Positions 38,421 through 50,900 of a DNA stretch of 64,000 bases are shown here, in pieces. Origin of the DNA: Pomacea canaliculata (taxonomy: Eukaryota > Mollusca > Gastropoda > Architaenioglossa > Ampullariidae); NCBI RefSeq assembly GCF_003073045.1, contig NC_037590.1:3312016-3376015 (forward strand), read 5' to 3'. Under the pieces are notes generated by a model, which was given only the letters and a program-made list of their open reading frames with translations, was not told the DNA's origin and ran no database searches. A program made the position numbers and the translations under genes. Position 1 is the first letter of the stretch. Each line of letters begins with the position of its first letter.

Positions 38421-41010
38421 AGGAAAATCAGTTCAGTGACTATAATACATGTCTATTGACGATCGTCAAAGATGGAAAAGACGAAGACGGGTAAAAAAAA
38501 AAGCATGCTAAGAAAAAAACGCCTGATCACGCGTGTTTGGAACTCACTTCTTGCAGAACCAGCCTGACAGTGTCGAGGCCGGCCATGAGTAAGATGTTGT
38601 AAAAAGGCGATGACGCCACAGTCTGCAGACTCTTCCTCACGGCTTCTGCTGCAGCCGGGAGGGTGGCCATGGAGTTGGGGAGGGTCGGGTCGTCGAAGAC
38701 ACGCAGAATGAGCGAGCCGATGAAGACGTCGGAGAGGTGCCGAACCAGCTTCGAGGCCAATGCCGCACCTGCAACAGAGAATTTTGTAGCCACCGTGCAG
38801 CATGCATGAGAGGCCATAACAACAGCTACAGAGCTGTTTACATATTGCCAAATGGATCGGTATTCAGCAAACATATTGTACGTATTTTGACGATAAGTAT
38901 TTTATTCATCAGCTTAAAGTCACTATTTGAAATAAACAGTTTTTGAAAGGAAGAACAAGAAAAATATTTTAAGAAATATGTTGTCTTTTCTTTGTTCAAG
39001 ACAGTGTAAATGAAAATAGTGGGGTTTTGTGGACTTTACTGCTGTGGCTGCTCTGAAGTGCATTTCGAAGTTCGCAGGGACGTGAAGAATGTTAAATTTG
39101 TATCCATTCTTGAAATTTGTTTATATCCTCATTTAGTCTCATTTTTCTAAGACTCGTACGAGTAAGCAACTGAAGCTTGTGGAAAACTAGCTCTGTAGGT
39201 CTGATGTGTATTGTTTGGAGAAAGTAAACTGAACAACTCATAGTCACAGTTCCTTTGTAGGTTCTATCAAATCAAATCAAATCAAATCAAAATCAAAACA
39301 GACTTTATTGTCTGTCGAGGATACCCAGGACAGAAATTTGTCTTCGCTCACAAGGGCAGGCATACATACTCATACAGACATTTAACACACAGTTAAGAGT
39401 AAAAGTTAGGAGTAAAAAAGTGTAGATTGCACCAGTCCATCAAAGCAGTTTATGTTTATCCTAACATCAAACCTTGGGTGACCAAGGGCCTAAAAGCAGT
39501 ATATAGCGTTGATGGGCATTTCTGACTGAATAATTTTTCATTGTTTGTTTCAAACTTGTTCTGTGCATGGGGGAGGGGGGATTTCAGGTCTGAATCTATG
39601 GGATTGATGGAGATTATTCACTGTAAAAAAATATTATCTTTCCAATAATTCAATTAGTCAATCACTTGCCTACAGTGTCCGATTCTATTAAAATGGCCAC
39701 TTGACTCCAGCCAGTGTATCTTAGTAAATCTGGAAACAACTTCCGTTCAGTTTTCTTCTCGCTTGCCGTGCTAGGACTTCTCATCGACGTGAGAGCACAC
39801 TGGGTCTTGGTGATGACCACGCTCACAATATTTTGTAGATCAGCCCAGCTCTCCAGGAACGGAGTCCAGTGACAGCTAGCGAAAGTCACCAACCCAGCGC
39901 AGGACGAGTTGAATAAGGGTGGCATGCTAGGAAATAACGCACTCAATCATATATAAAGAAATAAAAGCACAAGCAAACACAAGAAGTGACAATAGAATGA
40001 AAGTCTTTTATAAAAGTATAGAAATGTATCCTGTGTGAATTTTTGAGGCTGAAAGTATGTTTTTATCTAAAGAGAGAGAGTAAAAAGTCACTTTGAACGT
40101 TGAAAAAAAAACCCAACACATTCATACATATATATATATCACATACACAGGTAAATTAATAAAATGGGTGTTCTACTGTTTCATGAGTTATCATAGGGAG
40201 ATAACACATAATCGAAAACTGCATCTGGATTATGATATCAAGTGCAATATATCGGAAAACTAAATCTTAAAGAGGAGATATATATGTATACACATACCAT
40301 CTAGCAGGAATCCCAAGAACTGAACGTCGGGTATCACGCTGCGAAGTAGAGTAACGTTGACATCGAGGAGGGTTAGCCGAGACTTTAACATTTCCATGAC
40401 TTCCAGTTCTCTCCAGTAACTACTGTAACCCTCTTCCTCAAAAATGCCTGTTATAGAAAATTAAGCAGACACACATGTAAATAAGCGGTGAATATTTACT
40501 CTACAATATTCGAGGGAAGTATTATCAGGATAGAAACGACATAGCACAGTTACACTGTGAGCCTGGAACTAGGGTCAGTTTATGAATGTTCTTAGTGTAG
40601 CTACGTTCAATGTTCATGATTTGAGTGCAATTTCAAAAGACACAGGAAAAATTAAAATAAAAATAAAAAAAAATAGGAATAACAGCAAGATCAATGCGCT
40701 TTGACATAATCGTGTTGACAAAAAGAATTTGTGAAAAAAAGATTTAACGACTCTCGCGAAGTCCAACTCTTTGTGCGAGCTCTAGAGAAAGGAAAAACAG
40801 ATGAGGTAATAATAAACACGCTCTCAAAAGCAACGAGAAAAAATGTTTTGCAAACATTTTTAGAAGAGAATTAATTCCAAACAAAGGAAAATAGGTTCAC
40901 GTACACACAGTGACCTCTGTAGTGGCAGCACACTGGCGATGCATTGACAATAAGACGATGAGAAGAATCGTCATTAATTGTGTGATCACCCAGTTTCCTC
41001 TCATGCTCAT
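29093..41010 (-). CDS. iGluR gene 3 (type A), complete, 13 exons, 920 aa
   Basis: Complete ionotropic glutamate receptor subunit. Exons in coding order: 40905-41010, 40294-40447, 39670-39926, 38548-38768, 37893-38096, 37060-37206, 36358-36576, 35803-35903, 34983-35073, 34487-34805, 33386-33603, 30493-30743, 29093-29567. The total is 2763 nt and every phase agrees. Layout: signal peptide ([20 protein letters not shown]), ATD to about 390, S1 about 400-540, M1, pore ending YVEQG at about 603-607, M3 with [10 protein letters not shown] at 635-644, S2 to 762, M4 about 804-828, and a 90-residue charged tail. Two introns appear to use GC donors (after 39670 and 37893). The donor of exon 2 is ambiguous: GTATGT lies 4 bases earlier but breaks frame, so GTGTAT was chosen. 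A polyA signal follows the stop. Confidence 0.92.
30870..31145 (-). repeat. Possible SINE-like repeat in a gene 3 intron
   Basis: About 270 bases of higher GC than the surrounding intron. On the minus strand it starts near GGCACCGGGGCCTGGTGAC and ends in a CCTTTACC-type tail repeated twice (30895-30930), as SINEs often do. A tRNA-like A/B box is not clear. The call is tentative. Confidence 0.3.
33026..33049. repeat. Poly-T tract
   Basis: A run of about 23 T in an intron of gene 3, between exons 30493-30743 and 33386-33603. It could mark an old retrotransposon end, but no body is recognisable. Confidence 0.7.
36150..36236. repeat. (TA)n and (CA)n microsatellites in a gene 3 intron
   Basis: TATATATATATA at 36182-36196 and an (AC)n run around 36216-36232, in the intron between exons 35803-35903 and 36358-36576. 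Confidence 0.8.
38376..38421. repeat. (TGC)n(TGT)n trinucleotide repeat
   Basis: Four CTG units followed by about eleven GTT units in the intron between gene 3 exons 4 and 5. It is noncoding in this model. Confidence 0.9.
39270..39420. repeat. Candidate retroelement 3' end with (TCAAA)n tail
   Basis: ATCAAATCAAATCAAATCAA is followed by ACTTTATTGTCTGTCGAGG and a non-repetitive block to about 39420. On the minus strand this is a body followed by a TTTGA-repeat tail, the form left by many LINE/SINE insertions. It lies in the intron between gene 3 exons 3 and 4. No protein is recognisable. Confidence 0.4.
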
Positions 41011-41926
41011 CACGCGTGATCTGGCAGCAGAAGACTTTCCTTATGAAAATTTATTAAAAAATCCTGCTCATAAACATTTCTCATAGTTTATAAACAACAT
41101 TCGTGAATACTCAACAGATTTGACAGTCTCTAGAAATTCCGAAAATTGAACCACTTTAAAAATCATTACCACAGGTTTTTAGTTGCAGAGCACAATGCTT
41201 CCAGTGAGACCGAGTCTTAAGCCAAGAGGGCAAGACTCGGGAGGAAGGACGCTTGGGTTTGAGAACCTTGAGCAAGGGGGTGAGTCAGTGACAAGGAACT
41301 GTCAGGACTGCATTCTGTCGCCGTGGTAATCAAGGCTCGACACGTCCCGAAAAAAATTACATCTCACAAGATATCGTTAATTTTTTTATCAGCTAGTCTG
41401 CCGTTGAATGGAAGTTTAGGAAACGGTTTTACTGCACGTCACGCTATCGGTTGCCATGGAAACGATCCAAAATAGCACCAAAACAAACATTTTAATAAAG
41501 CTTATAACTTCGTTAATGGTGTGAGTAGATTCAAAAATTCTTTTTGAGGTGGTTGACTAAATTGGAGCTCTACAGTCTATAGAAAGAAAATTAGCATTGC
41601 CTGTAGACATGAATGCCCCAAACCTGCCCAGATTGCATTCCTCATATTTTTAATGCTGTGGATATTCTCCACAATTACCTGTCTGTAAAAGGTCTGTAAC
41701 GTATTACATTTTGCCTCAGTGAGGCGACCCAAGCCACACCCACCAAGCCTTTCTTCCTTAACCAGTTTGCCCAAAGGTGTCCCCAGTCTCTTATGTGCAT
41801 GATTAAGGAAATCTATCTTCTCCACGTTTCGTTCGTAATCAGGGTACGGGTTTTAAGTACATATATAAGTACATACATAGTGGCCTTATATGCTGAGGAG
41901 TCCCAAGGAAATAAGCTATATGTGCC

Positions 41927-41927
41927 A

Positions 41928-41960
<33 letters not shown>

Positions 41961-41967
41961 TCATCGT
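41927..41967. repeat. (CGT)n trinucleotide repeat
   Basis: About eleven CGT/GTC units followed by CATCATCG. It produces a poly-Asp or poly-Ser ORF by chance; no gene is supported. Confidence 0.9.
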
Positions 41968-43460
41968 TGTCGACTTTCAATAAGTGCATTATAAAGCTTG
42001 ATACACTATTGTTATGCATGATGCCCAATGTTTACAAACGATACACATTTCCGTACACACAGTGCACCTGTTCAGCTTTTTACATATTTCGCACGGAATG
42101 CTTACACATATTGTTTCAAACGATAATTCTCTATTTAGAAACGCTAAATCTGTGATTAAAAAATACACTTGTATTAACAAACAATACATCTGTGTTTAGA
42201 CCATATACCTGTGCGCGAGGCACAACTTGTTTACTCACGGTAAGGCAGTGCGTACATACGACGCACTGCTTAGATTGCGATACACTAAGTTTCGAGTACT
42301 TTTGCTTAATTGCTACATCATAATTGTTAAATTAATTGTTAATTTCTTTTCACGGTATAGACAACTACTTAACAATGCGAGGGTCGCTCGTATTTGGAAC
42401 GAAAGAGAATCACAACCTGCAACGACGCAACTAAAGGCTGGATTCTATAACACTGCTCAAAGCTTTTTTCTAGTGCATTACCTTCATTGAATTAAAAGGT
42501 TAAAGTTAGATCAATGTACGTGTACTTCTTCCCACAACCCAAAAAAAATTACAAGGCACAACGCATTTTGTGGCAGATTAATGACAGGGATATGTTGACT
42601 TCATGTATCACCAATATTTAGCTTAATTTCATGTTTCTCTCTGGTCGGCCTTTAAGACTTTCTGTGACCTATCGACATGAAACTAGCAGGAGAGCAATAG
42701 GAAAAGCCTGGTCTCAATGCCACTCAAGAAAACTTCGGTAATTCTGCAGACGCCCATTTCTCACGGTCAAGAAGTTAGGTAAGGAACAGTGGGGGAATCA
42801 CTGGAAGTCTCACGCCTGCTCTTACTCCATTTGTTGCTCTTAAAGAGGCGCATGAATGTCCATGCTCGTGCATGCCTGTGTAAGTTTATATGACATGTGT
42901 ACACATGTTATATTGTATCTCCGGCCTTCTGCAAATGTCTCAGAAAAGCCATCTTACGCTGAAAATAGTGCTGCATGTTATCATAGCTTGTTTTATTAAT
43001 ACCACTTAGGAAATATTATCAGTATACCCGGTTTTATTTCTGAAAAAAGTCTGTGCCTCTGTTTGTATGTAGTAATAATAATCTGATTTTTATAGTGGGT
43101 TTCCTCGCCATTAAGGAATGCTCAAAGCGATTTACAAGAGCAACAAAAATACGAAAATAATAACTGGTAGGGATATGAAGTCATTAAATTGGATTTATAT
43201 GCGAAGCGACTAGTCATAAACCATCAAAGGTCTCTTTTTCGTACAGTTAACGCAATCATTGGAAGATAAGTTGAAAAAACGCTGTCATAACTATGCGTTA
43301 ATTTGTAATAGCAGTGGAATGGAGGATTAATTAGCGAATGCCTAATTAACAGAAGTAAATTCTAATGGATAAAATAAAACTTATTTGCCGATTTCTTTAC
43401 AATAAGCAGACCAACATCATCGTATAACTAATATTAAATATAATATCGTTAGCTTGAGCA

Positions 43461-43505
43461 GTCTGTCTGAACAGTCTGCCTGTCTGTCTGTCTGTCTGTC
43501 TGTCT
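43461..43505. repeat. (TGTC)n microsatellite
   Basis: A run of TGTC/GTCT units, seven of them perfect from about 43478, preceded by imperfect units. Confidence 0.9.
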
Positions 43506-46500
43506 GGCAGTGTGAGAGAGAGACAGAGTGGGATGCGTGGACATGGATAGATCTATTATACACGTAACATATACATTATTGTAGGCTGTATTACTTTTGT
43601 GTGATACGTGCTTTTTTTTTTTTCTTAAGCATTTAAATCAATCAAACTATTTTAAACAAAATGGATTACATTCATAGAAAGCAACAATGTATTCGAATTA
43701 CCTGGCTTTTGATTTCAAATCTCTTGAAAATTCAGCTTCGAGAGTAGCCGGGTAAAACTGTTCGTAGAAGAGAATTTAGAGCGGCAAGTGTTCAATACTT
43801 TCCTGTCAATAATTTTTATTCTTGAGCAAAGAACCGTCGATCTCCGTCTTAGATCTCTTCAGTGCGGCGCACACTTTCCAGTCATCATCTTGAGCCTCAA
43901 AAGTAATTTTTCCGCCAATGAAGAGGAATGATTGAAAATCTCAAGAACAAACCACTTAAAGCTTCTCACACATGCCACGTAGTTTTGTATTCCAATCAGA
44001 CCTTGGTCGTAGAACCTATTCTTTTGACAACAGGACTCACGTCTGCTCGATCGATGGCAGGTCGCGAGAGTTGTCGCCCCTAGCGCGTGCTCTCCACTGC
44101 GCATGTCACGTCCACGCAATGGAGGACGCTTTCCGTTGGCAAGGAGAGATCTCATGATGACAGGAGCTTAGACAAACGGAGAGTCTCTGAAGAAGTAAGG
44201 AGCGACAGGTTGATCGACTTGCCAGAACATCTCTTTCCATAGGCATTCTTCTTGTGTGCACGACACACAGCTTAAAGCAATTGTTTGTACTTTTTTTGAT
44301 ATCATCGTTAGACTTCAGGTACTATCGCCTGTCAGTTCACACAACCGGACAGTGAAAAAGTGTGCATCCACTTCAGCTGGCATTTAATTTAGTTTGCTCT
44401 TCCTAGAAGTCTACTTGTAGCACTGAACAAGCCTACACTTAGGTTTTTTTTTTTTTTAAATTACGGATAGCATGTATAGTATTTGTAATAATCATTTATA
44501 CCACCTTTGTATCATTACTATTATTTTATTGCTTTAATAAAGAACGTAATCTATTTTAGATATACACTATTCGATAAAGCTGAAATGGCCTTGTAGTCCA
44601 AAGAGGGCTTTTACAGAGCTGAGTACTAACGCTTTCTTACAGAAGTTCCTACAAGGATTTTCCTTTTGTCTCATTTTTTATTTATCTATATATCCTTTTA
44701 AAAAAAGTCAGACAAGAGCAGCACTCTTATTGCATTCACTTAGTAAAGAGACACGAAACTTTACTTCACAGAATGCAAGCAATAGGGAAGATCATAGATT
44801 TCATCGTTTCAATTTGTTTAGCAGAGAAACCTTTCTTTGCTTCCTCCTATCACCAAAGGGCCTGCAAGGGACTGCACTTACTGCTCGAAGTAAAAGTGGT
44901 CTTAAGTGTCAACATTTGTATTTATTAATCCGTGCTGGTCTATATTTCAGCATCCATTCTCCAAAGATTCTCGACTTCTTAAGTATGAGAAGTCAGGTTT
45001 GACATGCCATATAAGCGACGACAGCCAAAACTGAACAGAATTCAGCGGATTTACTTCAGTCAAGTAGAGAGAAGCATCAGATTGTAATGTTTGCAATTCT
45101 CTTAAGACACATGAACTAATGTAAAACTAATCGTTATTGTATGCGTTGAACAGGTCACATTTCCTTTTGGGTCTTTGCGGCCAGTCTCCCCTTTTTACGA
45201 TACATCAGACACTTTAATTATGGATTTACTGCTGTCTGGAGAAAACAAACAGTCATTCCCCTCTCTCACATGTCAGCTGCTCGCGTAATAGGAGAACAGA
45301 ATGGAGATTGTATCCAGGGAGGACAGGTTTAGCAGTTGATGTTTGCAGTGTTCAGGGGAAAACTGTTAAAGTACATAATTTAAATGCGAACCCATGCTTG
45401 CAACTTATTACTTGTCATGACAGACGCTGCTGTTACTGTAAGCAGCAAGTGTAAAACTACTGAGTAATTACTTCTACAGTTTGTAAACGCTTGTGGTTTA
45501 TCAGTGTAAATTGTTTGAGGTGTTGCAGTCTTTCATAACTGTTTTTTTTCTTGTCCCTTTATATGTAAAAGCACAAAGTAGACATACTTCAATACAATAT
45601 TCTTGTTTTTCTCTTGAAGTGCAGAAGAAGTCACCGCCACAGCCATCAGGTGATCAATGCACACACAAAAGCCTCGCTCTGCCGCTTTATTCCTCATTGA
45701 ACTGATATTGAAGTATTAAACGTTTTAGACTTAGATAGTTTTTCACTATAAAAAGATTTCATCCCCTTGCGATGAAATAATCTTTTTTGTGACAGGCAAT
45801 AAAAGAACCATTCAAGAAGACTGAATTACGCGTATTACTTTATTTTATCATTCATGTACAGTTAATCTTTCCTTGAATTCTGCATGTTTCTCTTTTTAAT
45901 CCCTTGGATACAAACAATGAATAAACAGAAACAATACCTAACTGAGACAGTACTTTCCGAGATTGGCGCTGATTACTAAAAAGGTTGATAATCAAAATAC
46001 TAATGAGTTATTTTAAAGGTTTTATTCTTGAAGTACTTAAATGACTTTTTTCTGAAGGAGGTTCTTAAACAAAGAGCTCAAACAATGAGCCCCCTAATGG
46101 CAGTTCTTTTGTACTAGCAAATGTATTTTCAAATAAGATGAGCTTGCCGACCAAGGTTCCGAGCATTTGCCATAACCATTTGGTTTTCTGTTACCTTCAC
46201 ACAGTTCACTGAACTGGGTCAAACGTGGTGACATTTGCCCTGTTTACAATGGCCTTAAATCATGTTAGCAAACACTCTCTAGGCCTTTGAAAGTTTTAAT
46301 CAAATGGAAGCTAAGTACGCTGTGACAAGGTTTGTTAAGGAAGATAATTGGACTAGAAGTTTGCAATGCTCTGGTTTCAACCAACACAACAACCTGATAA
46401 AGTACTAGGCAATGTTTTGTGAACAGTTCTGTGAGTGCAGTGACTAAAGGCTGAGTATGTTCAGACTTGTACCAGAAGAATATAACGTGTGCTTCCACTC

Positions 46501-46856
46501 TATCATTCTCTGAAAACACAGAACTGTCTGAAACACACAAAATGAAAAAAGCTGTAGTTCTGAATGCAGCCCTGTGGGGAACGGAGCTTCAACCATGTTG
46601 AAAATCTGATGTATGGTACATGTTCATGTGGAAAATGAGTCAGAGTATTATGCTTCTCAAAAGCTTTGAGTTGCTCTCTGTTGTTCAAGTCATTCAAGCA
46701 CATTTGGCTCTTAATAACCTCTCATAATATTTGTTCCTGCTTCCTGCTGATAATGCTTTCTTGAAGCACACGATAACAAAAATTGGAGGAGGTGGGGATG
46801 TGGAAAAAATTGCTCCTGCACTCAAAGACAGCTGCGTGGGTTAAAAGTTTGTAGGT

Positions 46857-47085
46857 CAGTCAGTTAGTCGGTCAGTCGTACCTTGACCGCTACCTGTCGT
46901 TGGGGGGGGCACATGGACAGAGGTGGCAGCTAGCAGGTCCCGTACTCTTGCCTATTTGAGTTATGGTGACCAGGTCCTGATCTTCATAAGCCCGGCATTC
47001 CTCTGGTTTACCTCCAAGGTACCTCGAAGGAGAGTCTTTTGATAAGGTGTCGTGCCAGGACACATGGCCAGAGAAGTCAAGCTTA
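46857..47085 (-). mobile_element. LINE 3'-end fragment, same family as 27955-28440
   Basis: On the minus strand the frame reads KLDFSGHVSWHDTLSKDS, like the FGHV-RHDTL motif near the C-terminus of many LINE reverse transcriptases. It ends with ACCTGTCGTTGGG and a TGACTGAC-type tail. The last 95 bases match the reverse complement of 28346-28440 well (CATGGACAGAGGTGGCAGCT against CATGGATAGACGCGGCAGCT). Confidence 0.6.
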
Positions 47086-47988
47086 CGTCAGTTGAATATA
47101 ATTGTTACTTTGTTGCTTTAGTTTTAATAACTTTTGTGGGTTTCATTTGTTCTTTAAGTTTTTGTGAGAAGGGTCCTGTCATGGTCTTTGAAGAAACTCT
47201 CCAAGTTCAACCAAATGTGTGAAACGGTTGAGAAAAGAAGAGACAGGAAAGTAGCCATGCAAGCAGACAGATGCACGGATAAAGAGTTGCAGGCTGATAT
47301 TGAAAAATAGAAACAAATAGAGAAATAGAGATAGATTGTCAAATTGAAAACACTCTTCCAATGTTTCATCTGTCCTCCAATATATTAAATCTAAATAAAT
47401 TATTTTTATGCAATACAAACACAAAATACTTCAATATAAGTTTTATGTTTATTTCAAATCCTTTTTTCTATATAATGTAGTTTTCTGACAGTTATATGAA
47501 TAAACTCTCTATTGACCAACCTTCATACAGAAAGCTTACAACAACTCTAAACTGTAATAAAAAGTGACATTGTGGCTTGAAGATGTGCATCATTATTGCA
47601 AGAACTGAGGAAAATGTCTTTAAGATTGAAACTTTCTGTGGGCAAAGTTTTATCCTCTGTAAACATTCGCAGAGAGAATATTAAAGGGTGAAGGGTCGGT
47701 CTCGAAGTGATTTTCATTGAGCCAGAGAGAGGTGAGTGAACAGATTTAAATCGAAACTGCTGCCCGATACTACTCATGTATTAATATTCTAAAAGGTGTG
47801 TTGTGAACAGATCAGTGCAAACATATCTCCTACTTATTCATCCTAATTACAAAAATGTCATTATTTTAAAGAAAAAGTTTATCTCAGTCTTTTTCACAGA
47901 CATGAGGAACCACTGGCCTTGGTCACATGATCAAGTCACGTGGTATCACGATCAGGTCACATGGAATGTGTCATCTCTAGCTGCTTCA

Positions 47989-50900
47989 TCATCTCGCGTT
48001 CCGCAACGAGGTGGTCGACTGTGGTGATGTTTGCTGTGTGTCTGTGCAGATCGTCACGTGCTGTGCACCCTGGGTGGCACCTTCTGTCTCTTTTTCTGGC
48101 CTCCTACTGGTCCCCTAAACATGATTAAAATAGTTGTTAGTTGTTTGCACACCTTAATGAAGGTAAACAAACACAATTACAAACATTGACATTATATTCC
48201 TTGATTTAATGTCATTTTTTTAAACAGCGGTACTTTTAGTTAACTATCTCCTAGCTATTTAATCAGTTTTCAAGAATGACTCTCTAACGACATAAAGACG
48301 ACCTGGAGTAAGGATGTGGTTTCCCATTGGAGAAAAAAAACAATAGGTTGACTCATCAATACTAATGAAAACACTTAAACGGTCGATAGTGACGTCACAA
48401 ACGTTCGTCACCCTGGCAACTGACAGCTCGGCCTTCGATTCCGTTTCCTCTTTCACAACTGTTATTTTAGCCCCGGGGTGGCATGTTGAACTTCCTGTAT
48501 GCCCTTATGCAACGAGAAAATAATCAGTCTTTTCTGAGATCAAACGTTCGTTTCCTCTTACTACCCGGAGACTCATCGTCCTTGCAAACTGTCTGTGACA
48601 ACCGGACCACGATGGCGACCTTGCGCTGTGCAAGCTTATAATGCAAAGTGTTTTAGGTTGAGTCTGCCGTTGCCATGGAGATGCATTGAGACAAGGCAGC
48701 AGACAATTATACTCGAATAAAATATAAATGTGCATGCTCCAAAACCGCAGATTTCTTGCTAAGTGTGCTCACTTTTCTTTGGTTATCAATATTTGCTCCT
48801 GAGTCCAGCGAGTGTGACGTTTAACGGTCGACAGTGACGTCACAAACGTGCCTCGCGCTGGCAACTGATTCGATCTCCAACTGATTTTTACTTCCTTTAT
48901 TTTATTTTACTTTAGCGTCGGGATAGCATGTTGGACGTTCCTGTTTAGAAGCTCGTTGTTTTGTTTGTATAACCAGTTATGAGAGGCTTGGTTTCAGGGG
49001 CACTTAAGTGGTGAACCAATGAATCGTCACTGGACAAACTCAGCGGAATGGACACCCTGGGTTATATCCCAAGACTGCTTGCTTTTTCGTAGCAAAAAAA
49101 AACTCTAATGTTAGGCTTCCATCTCACGCCCTCCTATTTCATTTGATTTTAGAACAATTTTGATTTTTAGTCCATTTGAAAGGTGAGAGGGTCATTGCTT
49201 TCTCATAGGTATGCCAGCTACAGGTAAGCAAGCAGATAGTCAATGAAGGGACAGAAAGAGAGAGGCAAAAAGAAGAAGAGACAGACAGATAGAAAACTGA
49301 GACAAAAATGGAAATATAGATAATAATCTGTGAAGAAATGAAATGAGAAAATGAATAAAGAGAGTTTACAAGGGAAATTGTTAGGCACCTGCGTCAACCC
49401 TCGAGGTAAGTGTCCTTTACATTTAGCAACTCGTCATCAACAAGGGGACCGGAAATGGGAAAGTCTCATGAAACATAATCATATCAGCGTGCATTTTATG
49501 CATTTGTATCTAAGATTTGTTACTACACTTCACTTTCAAACAGACAAGCATATACCAGGAAGCTAGACAAGGAAGTGACGTCACGCTTATTTTCTTTCAG
49601 GTCACGTCACTGGACACTTACCGCGCGCAGAAGATGGCGGCGTCGACTGATGAGACATTCCACTCCAAGTACCAGCAGACCCAGGCACAGACCACCGCCC
49701 ATGACGATGAAAGTTCCTGTGAGAGAAGACAGGTCAAGGCCTTGGTCACTGGATTCCACTGGGCATGACACCTTCCGGTCATCCCACCACTTCCGTTTGA
49801 GAGACTCGAGTTCTCTTTCCTTCTGAAGCTGCAAGATGCTGAAAAAAAAGACAAGACGAGAATCTTAAACACAGTTACTCATATTGAGTCAAACACACTA
49901 GAACGATTTCGATATACTCTTGGTCTTGTTTTACAAACGATGTACCACATACAGTCATTTTCAATTCCTCTGTGTAATAATCACTTTGATATATCATGAT
50001 TGAAAACCATCATTTCTTGCTTGTTGATATCTAATTTAGAATTTTATTTTACAACTATTACTGATTGCCTCACGTACGCATCAGTAAATTTGGAGGTGAA
50101 TAAAGATTTTTCCTTCAGAGCAAAGGCGTAAGGTCTGATGCTGAACTGGTCGCCCACAGCCGTCAGGGAGCAGTCCTGGAAGGTCAGATACTTGATGACA
50201 GGAGACTCTGTAATGAGGGCGAAGTTGCCCTCCAGAACTTTCTCTAGACCTTCTTGAGTCGAGTTCAAAAGTCCTGTGCTTTGCATGGCGCTCCACATAT
50301 TTCCAAATCTGAATCAGTGGGCAGAGAATGTACAAATGTACAAAATTAAAATTTAATCAGACATAATAAACATTTTTGACATGTTCAACAAAACAGAAAA
50401 ATTACTTGTACATGCATTTAGATAAATACTGACATGTTTGTCATATTGTTCTGCATTGACAGAGTAACATTCAGGTCAGAAAAAAAGATGCAAAGGTCGT
50501 TTTTATCTCGAGAGCAGCTGTCTGGCATCGTTACTTGTCTCTGCTCCCATACTAGGCGTTAAGAAAGTCAAAAGATTTATCCGTTCATAATGAATTCCTA
50601 GACATCCTACCAGAAGCTAAGCTAGAGAGCCGAGAAGCCAATATGTACATCGTGAGAGCCTAGAATGTAACATATACATATCTATTACAGAAAATGTCAG
50701 CAGCCACATCGCTAACCTATGCTTCATAGAAATCTTAGCCAGCCTAAAGTCAAGCCTCTTCATCTACTCACTTGTCACCAAGGGGATAGTCCCACACTGC
50801 CAGACTCTTTTCATCTCCCGTTCCAGATGGGGTCTTGTACTTTGAGGTCCCGCCGAGAGACATGTTCTTCCACAGTTCGTAGAAGTTTTTTTCAATGGTG

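Larger units (their letters stand above)
36358..41010 (-). other. Gene 3 signal peptide and ATD exons, start of S1
   Basis: Exons 1-7. Two in-frame Met codons stand at 41008 and 41002; the first was taken as the start. ATD blocks include [94 protein letters not shown] and [19 protein letters not shown]. Exon 36358-36576 crosses from the ATD into S1 and ends [10 protein letters not shown], the strand that opens the ligand-binding domain in iGluRs. Several NXS/T sequons (for example NQTN) are consistent with an extracellular glycoprotein domain. Confidence 0.85.
41011..46856. other. Intergenic region between genes 3 and 4, no gene seen
   Basis: No multi-exon coding pattern on either strand. 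Contents are microsatellites (41927-41967 and 43461-43505), a short fragment of a dispersed repeat near 43084-43135, and AT-rich sequence. The promoter of gene 3 must lie just above 41010, but no core element stands out. Confidence 0.6.

Noticed and set aside
40290-40300. Donor GTATGT for exon 2 of gene 3
   Set aside because: A better-looking donor than the one used, but it puts exon 3 out of frame; GTGTAT four bases on restores frame.
41813-42155. ORFs with poly-Asp or poly-Ser runs
   Set aside because: Produced by the (CGT)n microsatellite at 41927-41967; the flanks look noncoding.
43859-44157. Overlapping 98- and 61-codon ORFs on opposite strands
   Set aside because: No domain, no conserved pattern, no splice partners; probably chance in a slightly GC-richer patch.
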